Shown here piece by piece: positions 14,787-22,826 of a stretch of 36,527 nt of DNA. A program made the position numbers and the translations under genes. Each line of letters opens with the position of its first letter. Within the stretch, counting starts at the first letter, position 1. The DNA lies in assembly GCA_964540025.1 (NCBI GenBank), contig CAZIKQ010000014.1, forward strand, positions 1 through 36,527, read 5' to 3'. Below the pieces are notes generated by a model, which did no database searches, had not been told where the DNA came from, and worked only from the letters and a program-made list of their open reading frames with translations. This stretch comes from RGIG250 sp964540025 (lineage in GTDB: Bacteria > Bacillota > Negativicutes > Selenomonadales > Selenomonadaceae).

Positions 14787-14966
14787 TTTATTCGTCACCT
14801 CATATATTCATCAACGGGCGGGAGAGCTCCCCGGCCGTAAAATTTCATCGTTCCACAGATTACTATAACACAAAAATGGTGAAGGGCTAAAGGCAATTTT
14901 ATTACATCTTTTGCTCCGCCGCCGCTTTAAGATTATCACCTGCCGGTACCGCCCGGAAGGAGCAAT

Positions 14967-15036
14967 AAAAAAATCACCTTTCGGAGGGCAATAAAGCCGT
15001 TCAGGCTATATTGCCACGGAAGAAAGGTGATTTTTT
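14967..15036. terminator. Large bidirectional terminator between the R-M gene and binding protein copy 2
   Basis: AAAAAAATCACCTTTC (14967-14982) pairs with GAAAGGTGATTTTTT (15022-15036), with an inner stem GGGCAATA / TATTGCC. On the minus strand it ends the copy 2 transcript with seven T. A second half-copy of the distal arm (AGAAAGGTGATTTTT) follows directly at 15039-15053, overlapping the gene end region. The rest of 14787-14966 holds no recognisable feature. Confidence 0.8.
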
Positions 15037-15058
15037 ATAGAAAGGTGATTTTTGCCGG

Positions 15059-16108
15059 TTACTGCTTATCCATTACCCGGGCCCGAAATTCGTTTTTGAT
15101 CTGTGACTCCTCAGTGGCCAGCTTCTGCCAGTTCACCTTGATGGCGGTGGGCAGGAGGGTCTCCATCTTCGGCGCGCCGAAGGGCGGCTGGACGTCGCCC
15201 CGGACGGAGTGCATCCAGCCCTTGGTCACCGCCTGCTGGCCTTCCTTGGAAAGCCACCAGTCCACGAGAGCCTTGGCTCCTTCCGGATTCTTGGTGCTGC
15301 TCATGATGCCGATGGGGCTGGCAATGGAGATGCAGCCTTCCTTCGGGTAGCAGACCTTCAGGGGCTCCTTCTTGGTTTCCTGCAGCTTCAGGATGTTCTC
15401 CTCCAGAATCATGGCGGCCATGTACTCGCCGGTGAGGAGCTTGTTCTGGATGGCGGAATTGCCTTCTTCCACCCGGAGGCCGTTGGCCTTCAGCTTGTCA
15501 AAGAATTCCCAGCCGAATTTGTCGGCAATGGCCCCTACGGCAACGTAGGCGCTGCCGGAAAGCATGGGGTTGGGCATGGCGATCTTACCCTTGTACTTCG
15601 GGTCAAGGAGGTCGCTCCAGGTGGTGGGAATGTCCTCCTTGGCGATCTTCGCTTCGTTATAGGCGATGATCATGTTGCTGATGCGGACAGCGGACCAGGC
15701 TCCGTCCGCATCCTTATCGGAAATTACATCCTTTAAGTTAGGGCTCTTGTAGTTCAGGAGGAGCCCTTTATCCTTCAGGTAGAGGTAGTAGCTGGGGTCA
15801 GCCACCATGAGGACGTCTGTGCCGATTTTGTTGGCTTTGATCTCACCGGCAATTTTGGTCTTGAGCTTTTCGGTTCCCCCCTGGAACCAGTCGGTTTTCA
15901 GGTTGGGGAGGGCTTTCTGAACGTTAGGCTTGCAGACCTTGTCGAGAATATCGGGATACATGGAGGTATAAATCGTCGCTTCGCCGCTGGGGCCGCTCGC
16001 TTTGGGAGCGTCCGCCTTTTTCTCACCGCCGCCGCCACAGCCGGTAAGCATTGCCGCCGCGGTCAGGGTAGCTATCGCGGTGCCGAACCATTTGGAACTG
16101 AGTTTCAT
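15059..16108 (-). CDS. Lipoprotein substrate-binding protein (copy 2, orphan)
   Basis: This 349-aa paralogue of the protein at 10329-11381 is near-identical over most of its length (for example PTTWSDLLDPKYKGKIAMPNP and SAIQNKLLTGEYMAAMILEE are unchanged). It has the same signal peptide and lipobox (AMLTGC). It has its own promoter and terminator but no permease or ATPase next to it, so it probably feeds the transporter at 7500-10234, perhaps with a shifted ligand range. AAGGAGG precedes the ATG at 16108. Substitutions cluster in the N-terminal half of the mature protein and near PSYYLYLKDKGLL. Confidence 0.9.
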   Translation of the reverse strand: MKLSSKWFGTAIATLTAAAMLTGCGGGGEKKADAPKASGPSGEATIYTSMYPDILDKVCKPNVQKALPNLKTDWFQGGTEKLKTKIAGEIKANKIGTDVLMVADPSYYLYLKDKGLLLNYKSPNLKDVISDKDADGAWSAVRISNMIIAYNEAKIAKEDIPTTWSDLLDPKYKGKIAMPNPMLSGSAYVAVGAIADKFGWEFFDKLKANGLRVEEGNSAIQNKLLTGEYMAAMILEENILKLQETKKEPLKVCYPKEGCISIASPIGIMSSTKNPEGAKALVDWWLSKEGQQAVTKGWMHSVRGDVQPPFGAPKMETLLPTAIKVNWQKLATEESQIKNEFRARVMDKQ

Positions 16109-16203
16109 TTCGTTGTCCTCCTTAGAGTTGAATCATTCTCGTCGAGCAATGCGGCAAACCAAAAAACAAAATTGGGCTGAGGCATCTTTCTGACAATGCC
16201 TGT

Positions 16204-16231
16204 ATTATATCAAAAACAATCTAAAAGATAA
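16204..16231 (-). promoter_or_regulatory. Promoter of binding protein copy 2
   Basis: Minus strand: TATAAT at 16209-16204 with TTATCT 16 bp upstream (16231-16226). The upstream sequence is AT-rich. It differs from the promoter region of copy 1, so the two copies are likely controlled separately. Confidence 0.5.
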
Positions 16232-16276
16232 AGAGAGTTTTGCATAATTTCTGAATTGTTTTGTTGGTTTGTAAAA

Positions 16277-16306
16277 ATACCCCCTGCAGGGTTCTGCAAG
16301 GGGTAT
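16277..16306 (-). terminator. Terminator of the hydrogenase operon
   Basis: ATACCCCCTGCAG (16277-16289) pairs with CTGCAAGGGGTAT (16294-16306). On the minus strand the stem is followed by TTTTTAC. Confidence 0.85.
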
Positions 16307-16335
16307 TGCATTCGGAGTTATTTCATAAGGTGAAA

Positions 16336-18078
16336 TCAGAATTCGTGGGCCTTGTGGACCTGAGCATAATGGGTATGCAGCAGGTGATGGGCTTTTTCGC
16401 TGAGGGGCTCTCCCAGGAATTCCTTATAGAGGGCAATAATGTCTGGATTTTCGTGGGATTTCCTCAGGGTGAGGCCCTTGTCGATCTCATAGAGGGCGGC
16501 AATGCGCTTCTTGCGGATTTCGTTGGTGGTGCCGTAAGGCTGTCCGCCGCCGCCAATGCAGCCGCCGGGACAGGCCATGATCTCCACGAAGGTGTAGTCG
16601 CACTCCCCGGCCTTTATCCGGTCAAGGATGATCCGGGCATTTCTCAGGGTGTGGACGATAGCGACCTTTATCCGAGTGCCCCCCAGGTCGTAGGTAGCTT
16701 CCTTGATGCCGTCAAAGCCCCGGACGTCCGTGAATTCCAACGGGGCGGCTTCCTGGCCGGTAACTTTTTCGTATACGGTGCGGAGGGCCGCTTCCATCAC
16801 GCCGCCGGTAGCGCCGAAGATGGCCCCGGCGCCGGAGCCGGTGCCCAGGGGGCTGTCGAAGTCATTCTCAGGCAGTGTGTCAAACTTGATGTCAGCTTTT
16901 TTGATGAGTCTGGCCAGCTCCCGGGTGGTGAGAACCGCATCCACGTCCTGATGGCCGTTGCGGCCCATTTCCGGCCGGGCCGCCTCAAACTTCTTGGCGG
17001 TACAGGGCATGATGGAAACGGTAACCAGGTCGTCGAGGGAGAGGCCCATTTTCTCCGCATAGTAGGTTTTGGCAATAGCGCCAAACATGCTCATCGGGGA
17101 TTTCGCAGTGGAAAGGTGGGGGATCATCTCGGGGTAATGCTTTTCCAGATAGTTTACCCAGCCGGGACTACAGGAGGTAATCATGGGCAGGGTTCCCTTG
17201 TTTTGCAGGCGGTAAAGCAGCTCGTGGCCTTCCTCCATGATGGTGAGGTCAGCGCCGAAGTTCGTGTCGAACACCTTATCAAAGCCCAGCGCCCGCAAGG
17301 CGGAGACCAGCTGGCCGGTAACGATGCTGCCGGGCTCCAGGCCCAGGGCATCCCCCAGGGATACCCGGATGGAGGGAGCGATCTGGACGATGACGTACTT
17401 TTTGGGATCTTTGATCCAGTCGAGAACCTTCTGGGTATCGTCCTTTTCCATGATGGCCCCGGTGGGGCAGACGAGACTGCACTGACCGCAGAGGACGCAG
17501 TCGGTTTCGGCCAGGTCCAGATTGAAGGGCGCGGCCACAATGAGGTTGTGGCTGCGGCCGGAGAAGGCAATGGCTTCTATCCCCTGAACGTCCTTGCAGG
17601 CCCTTATGCAGCGGCCGCACTTGATGCACTTGGAGGGATCCCGGACCAGGGAGGGATTCGTGTTTTTTGCCTTCTGGTATTTGCAGACGTCCGGGAGGCT
17701 TTCTTTTTCAATGTTGAAGCGGTTGCAGAGCTCCTGCAAATCGCAGCTGCCGTTCTTGTTGCAGACCCGGCATTCCTGATTGTGGGATGATAAAATCAGC
17801 TGGAGAATTCCCTTCTGGGCATTGCGGACGGTTTCCGTATCGGTATAAACCTCCATACCTTCCCAGACCTCGGTGGAGCAGCTGGCCAGCAGGCGGTTCT
17901 TTCCCTTTACCTCCACGGAGCAGACCCGGCAGCGGGCTTTTATCTGCTGATCCGGATGGTAGCAGAGATGGGGGATGTCGATGCCGATTTTTTTCGCGGC
18001 TTCAATTACCTTCGTTCCCTTGGGGACGGAGACGGGAATATCATTTATTTTCAGGTTGATCATTACTTCTTCAGACAT
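16336..18078 (-). CDS. hndD: NADH-linked [FeFe] hydrogenase catalytic subunit
   Basis: This 580-aa subunit reduces protons to H2 or oxidises H2. In order it has: an N-terminal [2Fe-2S] domain (CYHPDQQIKARCRVC ... C, about 40-70); a His-Cys ligated [4Fe-4S] segment (HNQECRVCNKNGSC, about 98); two ferredoxin clusters (CIKCGRCIRAC and CVLCGQCSLVCP, about 142-205); and the H-cluster domain with L1 TSCSPGW, L2 MPCTAKKFE and L3 MACPGGCIGGGGQP. This is the complete modular set of HndD/HydA of trimeric enzymes (group A3). The start at 18078 has AGGAGGTG 8 nt upstream and lies one base from the hndC stop, so translation is coupled. No maturase gene (hydE, hydF, hydG) is in the window. Confidence 0.95.
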   Translation of the reverse strand: MSEEVMINLKINDIPVSVPKGTKVIEAAKKIGIDIPHLCYHPDQQIKARCRVCSVEVKGKNRLLASCSTEVWEGMEVYTDTETVRNAQKGILQLILSSHNQECRVCNKNGSCDLQELCNRFNIEKESLPDVCKYQKAKNTNPSLVRDPSKCIKCGRCIRACKDVQGIEAIAFSGRSHNLIVAAPFNLDLAETDCVLCGQCSLVCPTGAIMEKDDTQKVLDWIKDPKKYVIVQIAPSIRVSLGDALGLEPGSIVTGQLVSALRALGFDKVFDTNFGADLTIMEEGHELLYRLQNKGTLPMITSCSPGWVNYLEKHYPEMIPHLSTAKSPMSMFGAIAKTYYAEKMGLSLDDLVTVSIMPCTAKKFEAARPEMGRNGHQDVDAVLTTRELARLIKKADIKFDTLPENDFDSPLGTGSGAGAIFGATGGVMEAALRTVYEKVTGQEAAPLEFTDVRGFDGIKEATYDLGGTRIKVAIVHTLRNARIILDRIKAGECDYTFVEIMACPGGCIGGGGQPYGTTNEIRKKRIAALYEIDKGLTLRKSHENPDIIALYKEFLGEPLSEKAHHLLHTHYAQVHKAHEF

Positions 18079-18079
18079 A

Positions 18080-19339
18080 TTATTGAACACCTCCTGGCGT
18101 GAAAACCTCCGGGAAAACCTTCATGGCGGACAGCAGGGCATTCTGGGCCGATTCGCCAAGGCCGCAGAGGGAAGCGGTGGACATGATGGCCGCGAGCTCT
18201 TTCATCCGGCTGAGTTCGTGGCCGGTGATGGTACCGTCAGCCAGCTTGTTCAGGAGCAGCTGGATATGAAGATTTCCCTCGCCGCAGGGAGTACACTGGC
18301 CGCAGCTTTCATGGACGAAGAAATCCTGGGTCTGCCGGAGAAAATCCAGCACGGTGGTGCGGTCGTCCACCACGAGGATGGCGCCGGAGCCCACCGTGAC
18401 CCCGGCGGCCTTCAGGTCGTCGTAGGTATAAGGGGTATCCAGGATCCGTTCATCGCTGACTTTGCCGCTGGCCCCGCCAAACTGAATCAGGCGGATCCTG
18501 CGGCCGTCCTTTACGCCCCCGGCGAGGCCGAAGATAATTTCCCGGACCGTGGTGCCGAAGGGGATCTCAAACACGCCGGGATTATTCACGTTACCGGCTA
18601 CGGAAACCAGCTTGGTGCCGATGGATTCGCCGCTGCCGAAGCTGCCGTAGTAGCCCTCGTCATCCAGCAGGAGGTGGGGAACGATGGCAAAGCTTTCCAC
18701 GTTGTTGACGGTGGTGGGCAGTGCAAAGAGGCCGCTGACCTTCATAAAGGGCGTCTTCATCCGGGGACGTCCTCCCTTGGCTTCGATAGAGCGGATGAGG
18801 GCGGTGCCTTCGCCGCAGACGTAGGCCCCGGCTCCGGAATACAGATGAAGGTGGAAGGAGAAGTCCGTGCCGAGGATATTGTCCCCCAGCAGATTTTTGG
18901 CCACCGCCTCATCAATGGCGTTCTGAAGATGACGGCGGAGGTGGCGGTACTCCTCCCGGAGGTAGATGTAGCCGTCCTGAGCGTTCACCACGTAACCGCA
19001 GATGGTCATCCCTTCTATAATATTGAAGGGATCGTTCCTGATGAGCTCCCGGTCCTTAAAGGTACAGGGCTCTCCTTCATCGGCGTTGCAGATAACGACC
19101 TTTTTTGGCTTTTTGACCGCCCGGGACTGAGACCATTTTTTGCCCATATCGTAAGCGGCGCCGCCCCGGCCTTTAACCTTTACGTCGGCAATAAGGGCGG
19201 CAATATCCTCGCCGTCCATGGTCAGGGCCTTTTTCAGGGCCTGATAGCCGCCGATGCTCAGATAGGAGTCCAGGGACAGGGGATTGTAGCGGCCGAAGTT
19301 CTTCGTGATGAAGCTGGCCGTCAGTATTTTATTTGACAT
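18080..19339 (-). CDS. hndC: Hydrogenase NADH-binding subunit (NuoF-like)
   Basis: This is the 419-aa flavoprotein subunit. The NADH/FMN site is shown by KGRGGAAYDMGKKW (about 57-70) and ICNADEGEP; the cluster ligands are CGQCTPCGEGN (about 347-357) plus a later Cys (SLCGLGESA). HydB/HndC of well-studied electron-bifurcating enzymes are about 600 aa, with an N-terminal thioredoxin-like [2Fe-2S] domain and a C-terminal two-cluster ferredoxin domain. Both are absent here, leaving a NuoF-sized core. The start at 19339 (MSNKILTASF) follows AAAGGTTGAG; the upstream in-frame extension overlaps hndA and is not coding. It is the middle gene, 28 bp after hndA. Confidence 0.93.
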   Translation of the reverse strand: MSNKILTASFITKNFGRYNPLSLDSYLSIGGYQALKKALTMDGEDIAALIADVKVKGRGGAAYDMGKKWSQSRAVKKPKKVVICNADEGEPCTFKDRELIRNDPFNIIEGMTICGYVVNAQDGYIYLREEYRHLRRHLQNAIDEAVAKNLLGDNILGTDFSFHLHLYSGAGAYVCGEGTALIRSIEAKGGRPRMKTPFMKVSGLFALPTTVNNVESFAIVPHLLLDDEGYYGSFGSGESIGTKLVSVAGNVNNPGVFEIPFGTTVREIIFGLAGGVKDGRRIRLIQFGGASGKVSDERILDTPYTYDDLKAAGVTVGSGAILVVDDRTTVLDFLRQTQDFFVHESCGQCTPCGEGNLHIQLLLNKLADGTITGHELSRMKELAAIMSTASLCGLGESAQNALLSAMKVFPEVFTPGGVQ

Positions 19340-19367
19340 ATTTCTCAACCTTTCTTGTGAAAGCTGG

Positions 19368-19871
19368 TCAGGCAAACTGGCGAAGGACGCCGGCAACCTT
19401 TTCTTTTGTGTCCAGATGGCCGTAGACGACGCCGTCAATGCGGACGGCCGGGGCCACGTCGCAGGCGCCGAAGCAGGTGACAGCCTCCAGGGAGAAGCGG
19501 CCGTCACCGGTGATTTCGCCGATACCGATTCCCAGGAGCTCCTTCAGGTACTCAAGGGTCTTGTCGTTGTCGTTGATATGGCAGACGATCGACCGGCAGA
19601 CCTGGATGGGATGCCTTGCCCGGGGCTCCGTCGAGAGGGCGGAGTAGAAGTTCAGGCAGTCGTAAATGACCGCCACCGGCACCGGCAGCTTCTGAGCAAT
19701 GTAGAAGGCTACCGGCTGGGGAATGTAGTTGGTTTCAATCAAGTCCTGGGTGTCTAAAAGCACGCCGACCACCTGAGTGAAATCGTGGTTATGCTTTTCC
19801 AGCACTTCGTCGATCCGGGCGGCAAGGGCCGGAGTGATGACAAAGTCCAGAGTGTTGTCTGCATTAAGCAT
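19368..19871 (-). CDS. hndA: Hydrogenase [2Fe-2S] subunit (NuoE-like)
   Basis: This 167-aa thioredoxin-like ferredoxin passes electrons between the flavoprotein and the catalytic subunit. The four cluster cysteines are in CRSIVC (about 94-99) and CFGAC (about 135-139), in a typical NuoE/HndA context (VTCFGACDVAPAVRIDG). It is the first gene of the hnd operon; the start at 19871 has AGGAGG 7 nt upstream. A promoter within the end of hypF drives it. Confidence 0.93.
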   Translation of the reverse strand: MLNADNTLDFVITPALAARIDEVLEKHNHDFTQVVGVLLDTQDLIETNYIPQPVAFYIAQKLPVPVAVIYDCLNFYSALSTEPRARHPIQVCRSIVCHINDNDKTLEYLKELLGIGIGEITGDGRFSLEAVTCFGACDVAPAVRIDGVVYGHLDTKEKVAGVLRQFA

Positions 19872-19914
19872 ATTATTTCCTCCTATATATAGCGAACCAA
19901 GGATATTGGGAGTC

Positions 19915-19943
19915 ATTATATCTTATATCAAATCAAAAATCTA
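19915..19943 (-). promoter_or_regulatory. Promoter of the hnd operon inside the end of hypF
   Basis: Minus strand: TAGATT (19943-19938), 17 bp, TATAAT (19920-19915). It overlaps the last codons of hypF, so hnd genes can be expressed separately from hypF. Confidence 0.5.
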
Positions 19944-22159
19944 CTGTTTTTATCAAGTATACACAATCCCCCCAGAGCCTGCCCTGCCGACAGGCCGCCG
20001 TCGTTTGGGGGCACCTGGCGGTGGGTCAGGACGTGAAAGCCGCTTTCGGTCAGGAGCTGTTTTGTCAGGTTCAAGAGTAAGGCATTTTGGAAAACGCCGC
20101 CGCTGAGGGCCACGGCGGAGAGCCCGGAGGCTTCCCGCCCCTTCCGGCAGGCGGCCAGGATCCAGCGGGCCAGCTCCTGATGAAACCGGCAGGCGGGGCT
20201 GTCCGGCTCTGCTGCCGCCGCAAACTCCAGGGCCAGGGCGGCCTCCCCCTCAAAGCTGTTGTCGCCCTTCAGCCCCAGCAGGGCGGCGCAGGCATCAAAC
20301 AGCCGGCCCGCGCTGGTGGACTTAACGCAGTTCACCCTGTTGGCCAGCTGAAAATCTATGGCGGCCAGCTCGGCGGGGGAAACAAGGGAGCTGGCCGAGT
20401 CTGCCAGCGGCAGCAGAGGATTTGAATAGCCCTGCCGGATCAGGGCGGCGGCCAGCTTCCGCCCGCTTTTGGCGGCAGCGTCGCCGCCGGGCTGGAAAAA
20501 GGACGGCAAAGAGTCCAGCCGCTGAAAGCCCCGGCCGTCGCACCGGAGTATCTCGCCTCCCCAGATCGCTCCATCGGCGCCGTAGCCGGTACCGTCCAGG
20601 GCAACGCCGAGAACCGGCTCCAGATAATCGTTATCCGCCATACAGGAAAGAATGTGGGCGTAGTGATGCTGAACCGGAAGGAGGGGGATACCCAGCTCCC
20701 CCGCCAGCTTTCCGGCCACCGCCGCCGAATTGTAGCGGGGGTGGAGATCGGCCACCATCAGCTCCGGCTTTATTTCCAGCAGCTTCATCAGATGGCGGAC
20801 AGATTCCTCCAGGGTGGAAACCGTCCGCACATCGGTCAGGTCCCCAATGTAGGGGGAGGGATAGAGAAAATTGTCTTTGGCCAGGCAGAAGGTGCTTTTC
20901 AGTTCGCCGCCAATGGCCAGCACCGCCCCCTTAAACGGCCTTGAAAGGACCAGGGGCAGGGGGGCGTAGCCCCGGCTCCGGCGCAGCATTACCGGCCGGC
21001 CGTCAAAGAGAGCGATCACCGAATCGTCCGCCCGCAGGAGAATCGGGCGGTCGTGGGTGAGAGCCAGATCCGCTATACCGGTGTCCAACAGGTATTTTCT
21101 CACTTCATCATCGGTCCGGCAAATGGGCGCGCCGGAAATGTTGCCGCTGGTCATCACCAGCGCGTCGGGCATACGGTCGTTCAATCCGTCAGGATAATCG
21201 AAGAGGAGATGGTGCAGAGGAGTGTAGGGGAGCATAACCCCTATCCGGGGATTGCCCGGAGCCACCTCCCCGGCGATGGAGTTATTGGTTCCCTTATCGA
21301 GAAGTAGTATAGGCTTTTGAGGTCCTGTCAGCAGCTCCCGGGCGGCGGGGGAGGGGGCGGCGCACTCCGCTAACACCGTATCCATATCCCGCAGCATCAG
21401 GGCAAAGGGCTTGGCCGGGCGGCGCTTCCGCTGACGGAGCGTGGAAACGGCCCGGCTGTCCCGGGCGTTGCAGACCAGGTGAAAGCCTCCCAGACCTTTT
21501 ACGGCCACGATTTTTCCCGCTATTATCTCCTGCCGGGCTCTGGTAATGGCGTGGCCGTCCGCTTCCTCCCCGTCAAGGATAAAGACCCGGGGGCCGCAGT
21601 GGGGACAGCAGACCGGCTGGGCATCGAAGCGGCGGTCGGCAGGCGTGGTATATTCCCGCCGGCACTCTTCGCACAAGGCAAAAGAACTCATGGCCGTCCG
21701 CTCCCGGTCATAGGGCAGGGACTTCAGGATGGTGAGGCGGGGGCCGCAGGCCGTGCAGTTGATGAAAGGGTGCAGGTACCGGCGGTTGCTTCGGTCGTAC
21801 AGCTCCCTCCGGCAGGTCTCGCAGAGGGCGATGTCCGGGGGCACAAAGACAACGCCCCCTTCCTTTTCGCTGCCGGTAATGGAAAAGGGCTCGCCAAAGA
21901 GCTCGGGATTTTCGGCTTCCGTAGGCAGAGCGGGCCGGAAATCAATTTTCAGGATAGCCGACCGCTCCGGGGCAGTCTCCTTCAGCCGGGCAATAAAGCC
22001 CTCCAGCTGGTCAGGACGGCATTTTAAGGCGATTTCCACCCAGGAGCCCCGATTGCTCACGGAACCGGGGAAGCCAAACCGCCGGGCCAGCCTGGCGGCA
22101 AAGGGGCGAAAGCCCACCCCCTGAACGATGCCGAAGATTTTTATGATAAAGGCGGACAT
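19928..22159 (-). CDS. hypF: [NiFe]-hydrogenase maturation carbamoyltransferase HypF
   Basis: This 743-aa enzyme makes the CN ligands of [NiFe] hydrogenase centres from carbamoyl phosphate. Domains in order: acylphosphatase (GIVQGVGFRPF, about 9-19); two zinc-finger repeats (CETCRRELYDRS ... CTACGPR and CEECRREY ... CCPHCGPR, about 109-190); a YrdC-like domain (VAVKGLGGFHLVCNA, about 218); and a Kae1-like C-terminal domain (VQHHYAHILSCM, VALDGTGYGADG, ALSGGVFQNALLL). All catalytic blocks are intact. GAGGAAC precedes the ATG at 22159. Its neighbour is an [FeFe] enzyme, which does not need HypF. A [NiFe] hydrogenase and hypABCDE must lie elsewhere if it works. Confidence 0.95.
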   Translation of the reverse strand: MSAFIIKIFGIVQGVGFRPFAARLARRFGFPGSVSNRGSWVEIALKCRPDQLEGFIARLKETAPERSAILKIDFRPALPTEAENPELFGEPFSITGSEKEGGVVFVPPDIALCETCRRELYDRSNRRYLHPFINCTACGPRLTILKSLPYDRERTAMSSFALCEECRREYTTPADRRFDAQPVCCPHCGPRVFILDGEEADGHAITRARQEIIAGKIVAVKGLGGFHLVCNARDSRAVSTLRQRKRRPAKPFALMLRDMDTVLAECAAPSPAARELLTGPQKPILLLDKGTNNSIAGEVAPGNPRIGVMLPYTPLHHLLFDYPDGLNDRMPDALVMTSGNISGAPICRTDDEVRKYLLDTGIADLALTHDRPILLRADDSVIALFDGRPVMLRRSRGYAPLPLVLSRPFKGAVLAIGGELKSTFCLAKDNFLYPSPYIGDLTDVRTVSTLEESVRHLMKLLEIKPELMVADLHPRYNSAAVAGKLAGELGIPLLPVQHHYAHILSCMADNDYLEPVLGVALDGTGYGADGAIWGGEILRCDGRGFQRLDSLPSFFQPGGDAAAKSGRKLAAALIRQGYSNPLLPLADSASSLVSPAELAAIDFQLANRVNCVKSTSAGRLFDACAALLGLKGDNSFEGEAALALEFAAAAEPDSPACRFHQELARWILAACRKGREASGLSAVALSGGVFQNALLLNLTKQLLTESGFHVLTHRQVPPNDGGLSAGQALGGLCILDKNSRFLI

Positions 22160-22242
22160 GATTGTTCCTCAATGGTTTTGTAGCGGCAGAGCCGCTGGAT
22201 GACGATGGGCGGGAATTGCCGGAGCAAGCCCCGAATGCTTCC

Positions 22243-22271
22243 ATTATAACGCCGGGGAGCCGTTCTGGCAA
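22243..22271 (-). promoter_or_regulatory. Promoter of hypF
   Basis: Minus strand: TTGCCA (22271-22266), 17-bp spacer, TATAAT (22248-22243). Confidence 0.65.
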
Positions 22272-22317
22272 AAATGACGTTTACCGGCGGCTGCCGTTAA
22301 ACGGCGGAAAAAATATA

Positions 22318-22346
22318 TTTACAGGGGAAAAGTCCTGTGCTATAAT
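22318..22346 (+). promoter_or_regulatory. Promoter of rpsO-pnp
   Basis: TTTACA (22318-22323), 17-bp spacer, TATAAT (22341-22346). It is divergent from the hypF promoter. The roughly 105-nt leader that follows is structured. Confidence 0.8.
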
Positions 22347-22351
22347 GCCAG

Positions 22352-22448
22352 AAGTTGTGTGCCGGCAAAAGCCGGCCGGTTACGTACCGCGGCTGAGAGT
22401 GCGACGCTCCGACGCTCCCCCGGCTGACGGCAGATTTATTTACAGGAG
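22352..22448 (+). promoter_or_regulatory. Structured 5' leader of rpsO, possible S15 autoregulatory site
   Basis: The leader holds a tight GCCGGC-AAAA-GCCGGC hairpin (22361-22376). A GC-rich segment (CGACGCTC repeated at 22398-22413) follows that can pair with GAG and GGCTGA flanks. S15 mRNAs in many bacteria carry structured repressor sites of unrelated sequence, so regulation by S15 is plausible. I cannot match it to a named leader class by eye. Confidence 0.35.
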
Positions 22449-22457
22449 GAATTTCCA

Positions 22458-22724
22458 ATGCTTACCAACGAAGAAAAATCCGCAATTTGCAAAGAGTTTG
22501 CCCGGCACGAAGGCGACACCGGTTCCCCGGAGGTACAGGTAGCCCTGCTCACCAGGCGCATCGCCCAGCTCACCGAACATCTCAAGTCCTTCAAGAAGGA
22601 CTTTGCTTCCCGCCGGGGCCTGCTGAAAATGGTTGGCCATCGCCGCCGCCTGCTTGCCTACCTCCAGAAAAAGGATTTGGCTCGCTATCGCGCCCTTATT
22701 GCCAGGCTGGGTCTTCGCAAGTAA
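22458..22724 (+). CDS. rpsO: 30S ribosomal protein S15
   Basis: This 88-aa primary binder of the 16S rRNA central domain carries the family hallmarks: HEGDTGSPEVQVALLTRRIAQLTEHLK (about 15-41) and RRGLLKMVGHRRRLLAYLQKKD (about 54-75). The ATG at 22458 follows AGGAGG at a 9-nt distance. It is followed by pnp, the near-universal rpsO-pnp order. A hairpin between the two genes may set their ratio. Confidence 0.98.
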   Translation: MLTNEEKSAICKEFARHEGDTGSPEVQVALLTRRIAQLTEHLKSFKKDFASRRGLLKMVGHRRRLLAYLQKKDLARYRALIARLGLRK

Positions 22725-22736
22725 TATTACTATCAG

Positions 22737-22765
22737 GAAGCGGGGATATTCCCCGCTTCTTTATA
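22737..22765 (+). terminator. rpsO-pnp intercistronic terminator/attenuator
   Basis: GAAGCGGGGA (22737-22746) pairs with TCCCCGCTTC (22750-22759), followed by TTTATATT. The short T-tract fits partial read-through into pnp. Confidence 0.75.
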
Positions 22766-22826
22766 TTATACGCAGGAGCATCCCTGCAGGAATGAGACAG
22801 TGGAAGGGTATAGGAGGAATTATTGA

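Noticed and set aside
13086..14840. 584-codon plus-strand open frame opposite the restriction gene
   Set aside because: It is the antisense shadow of the conserved type IIG gene in GC-rich sequence. It has no ribosome-binding site and no family resemblance.
16261..17790. 509-codon plus-strand frame opposite hndD
   Set aside because: Shadow of the hydrogenase gene; glycine/valine-rich translation without domains.
22279..22305. GTTTACCGGCGG ... GGCGGAAA resembles the CRISPR repeat ends
   Set aside because: Only the first eight bases agree. The rest forms its own near-perfect hairpin (GTTTACCGGC with GCCGTTAAAC) between the hypF and rpsO promoters, unlike the repeat stem.
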